Positions 63,905 to 64,000 of a DNA stretch of 64,000 nt are shown here, piece by piece. The stretch comes from Clostridium moniliforme (GTDB taxonomy: Bacteria > Bacillota > Clostridia > Clostridiales > Clostridiaceae), in the NCBI RefSeq assembly GCF_017873235.1, contig NZ_JAGGJZ010000002.1:186001-250000 (forward strand). The letters are read 5' to 3'. A program made the position numbers and the translations under genes. Position 1 is the stretch's first letter, and the number at the start of each line of letters is the position of its first letter. Under the pieces are notes generated by a model. That model was given only the letters and a program-made list of their open reading frames with translations. It did not search any database and was not told the DNA's origin.

Positions 63905-64000
63905 ATGGAATGGTTAAATGTAAGTTCAGTTGATGAATTAAAGAAATTTGGGAAAATGAAAAATGTTATGTCTTTAATAAAAAAAGATATAGAAAATTTA
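63905..64000 (+). CDS. Start of an unknown gene, cut by the window end
   Basis: An ATG with TTTGAGGTT upstream opens a frame of 32 codons (MEWLNVSSVDELKKFGKM...) with no stop before the window ends. Lys/Asn/Glu-rich and probably soluble at the start. Too short to assign. Confidence 0.5.
   Translation, partial: MEWLNVSSVDELKKFGKMKNVMSLIKKDIENL

Overview
The window is a stretch of a low-GC, AT-rich Gram-positive chromosome, most probably a spore-forming anaerobe of Clostridium sensu stricto. Supporting this are strong AGGAGG-type ribosome binding sites with frequent TTG and GTG starts, a prkA-yhbH-spoVR sporulation operon, rubrerythrin, NfnAB, an iron alcohol dehydrogenase under sigma-54, T-box leaders, and a cggR-gap-pgk-tpi-gpmI glycolytic cluster. 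Nearly all genes lie on the plus strand; the exceptions are pssA, one EamA transporter and greA. I cannot name the species from the sequence alone.

Layout. 0-6.4 kb: a small charged protein, the sporulation operon, rubrerythrin with a PerR-like box, and two small unknown proteins. 6.4-10.3 kb: phosphatidylserine synthase (minus), a lipid kinase, a structured leader followed by a soluble PRC-MgtE_N-CBS protein, and methylglyoxal synthase. 10.4-14.8 kb: a cysteine T-box, cysK-cysE, queG, plsC and nth. 15-22 kb: an EamA exporter (minus), ddl, a VanR/VanS-like two-component system, a GH25 lysozyme and a VanW/G5 protein, which together form a cell-wall neighbourhood. 22-27.2 kb: HAD phosphatase, trmL, degV, a BMP lipoprotein and rpoN. 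27.3-35.8 kb: central glycolysis, led by CggR and its 20-bp-period operator, with a miniature kinase-like gene between gpmI and eno. 35.9-41.4 kb: secG, a membrane pyrophosphatase, rnr and smpB. 41.5-47.2 kb: a sigma-54 activator, upstream half-sites, a -24/-12 promoter and an iron alcohol dehydrogenase, followed by nfnAB. 47.4-53.3 kb: an EamA transporter, a membrane GDPD, a tryptophan T-box with trpP, and an SH3-repeat amidase. 53.6 kb: tmRNA. 54.1-58.5 kb: a decaying accessory island of defence type. 58.7-64 kb: a nucleoside transporter, a MazG plus GIY-YIG/DUF2075 pair, dus, greA, and a gene cut by the window end.

How the genes work together. The glycolytic genes carry carbon from glyceraldehyde-3-phosphate to phosphoenolpyruvate under CggR control. 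Methylglyoxal synthase, NfnAB, the alcohol dehydrogenase and the pyrophosphatase fit fermentative redox and energy balance. RpoN, its enhancer-binding activator and the activator's likely target promoter all lie in this window. RNase R, SmpB and tmRNA form the trans-translation and RNA quality-control set, with tmRNA 12 kb away from smpB. Two T-box leaders read cysteine and tryptophan tRNA charging.

The most unusual parts are the island behind tmRNA and the MazG/GIY-YIG-DUF2075 pair. The island holds a DUF262 pair whose first gene has an in-frame stop, a 26-codon hsdS tail and a gene broken by an internal deletion. Also worth noting are the unclassified leader at 8.2-8.4 kb, an inverted-repeat element at 14.8 kb with two relatives elsewhere, and the miniature kinase-like gene.
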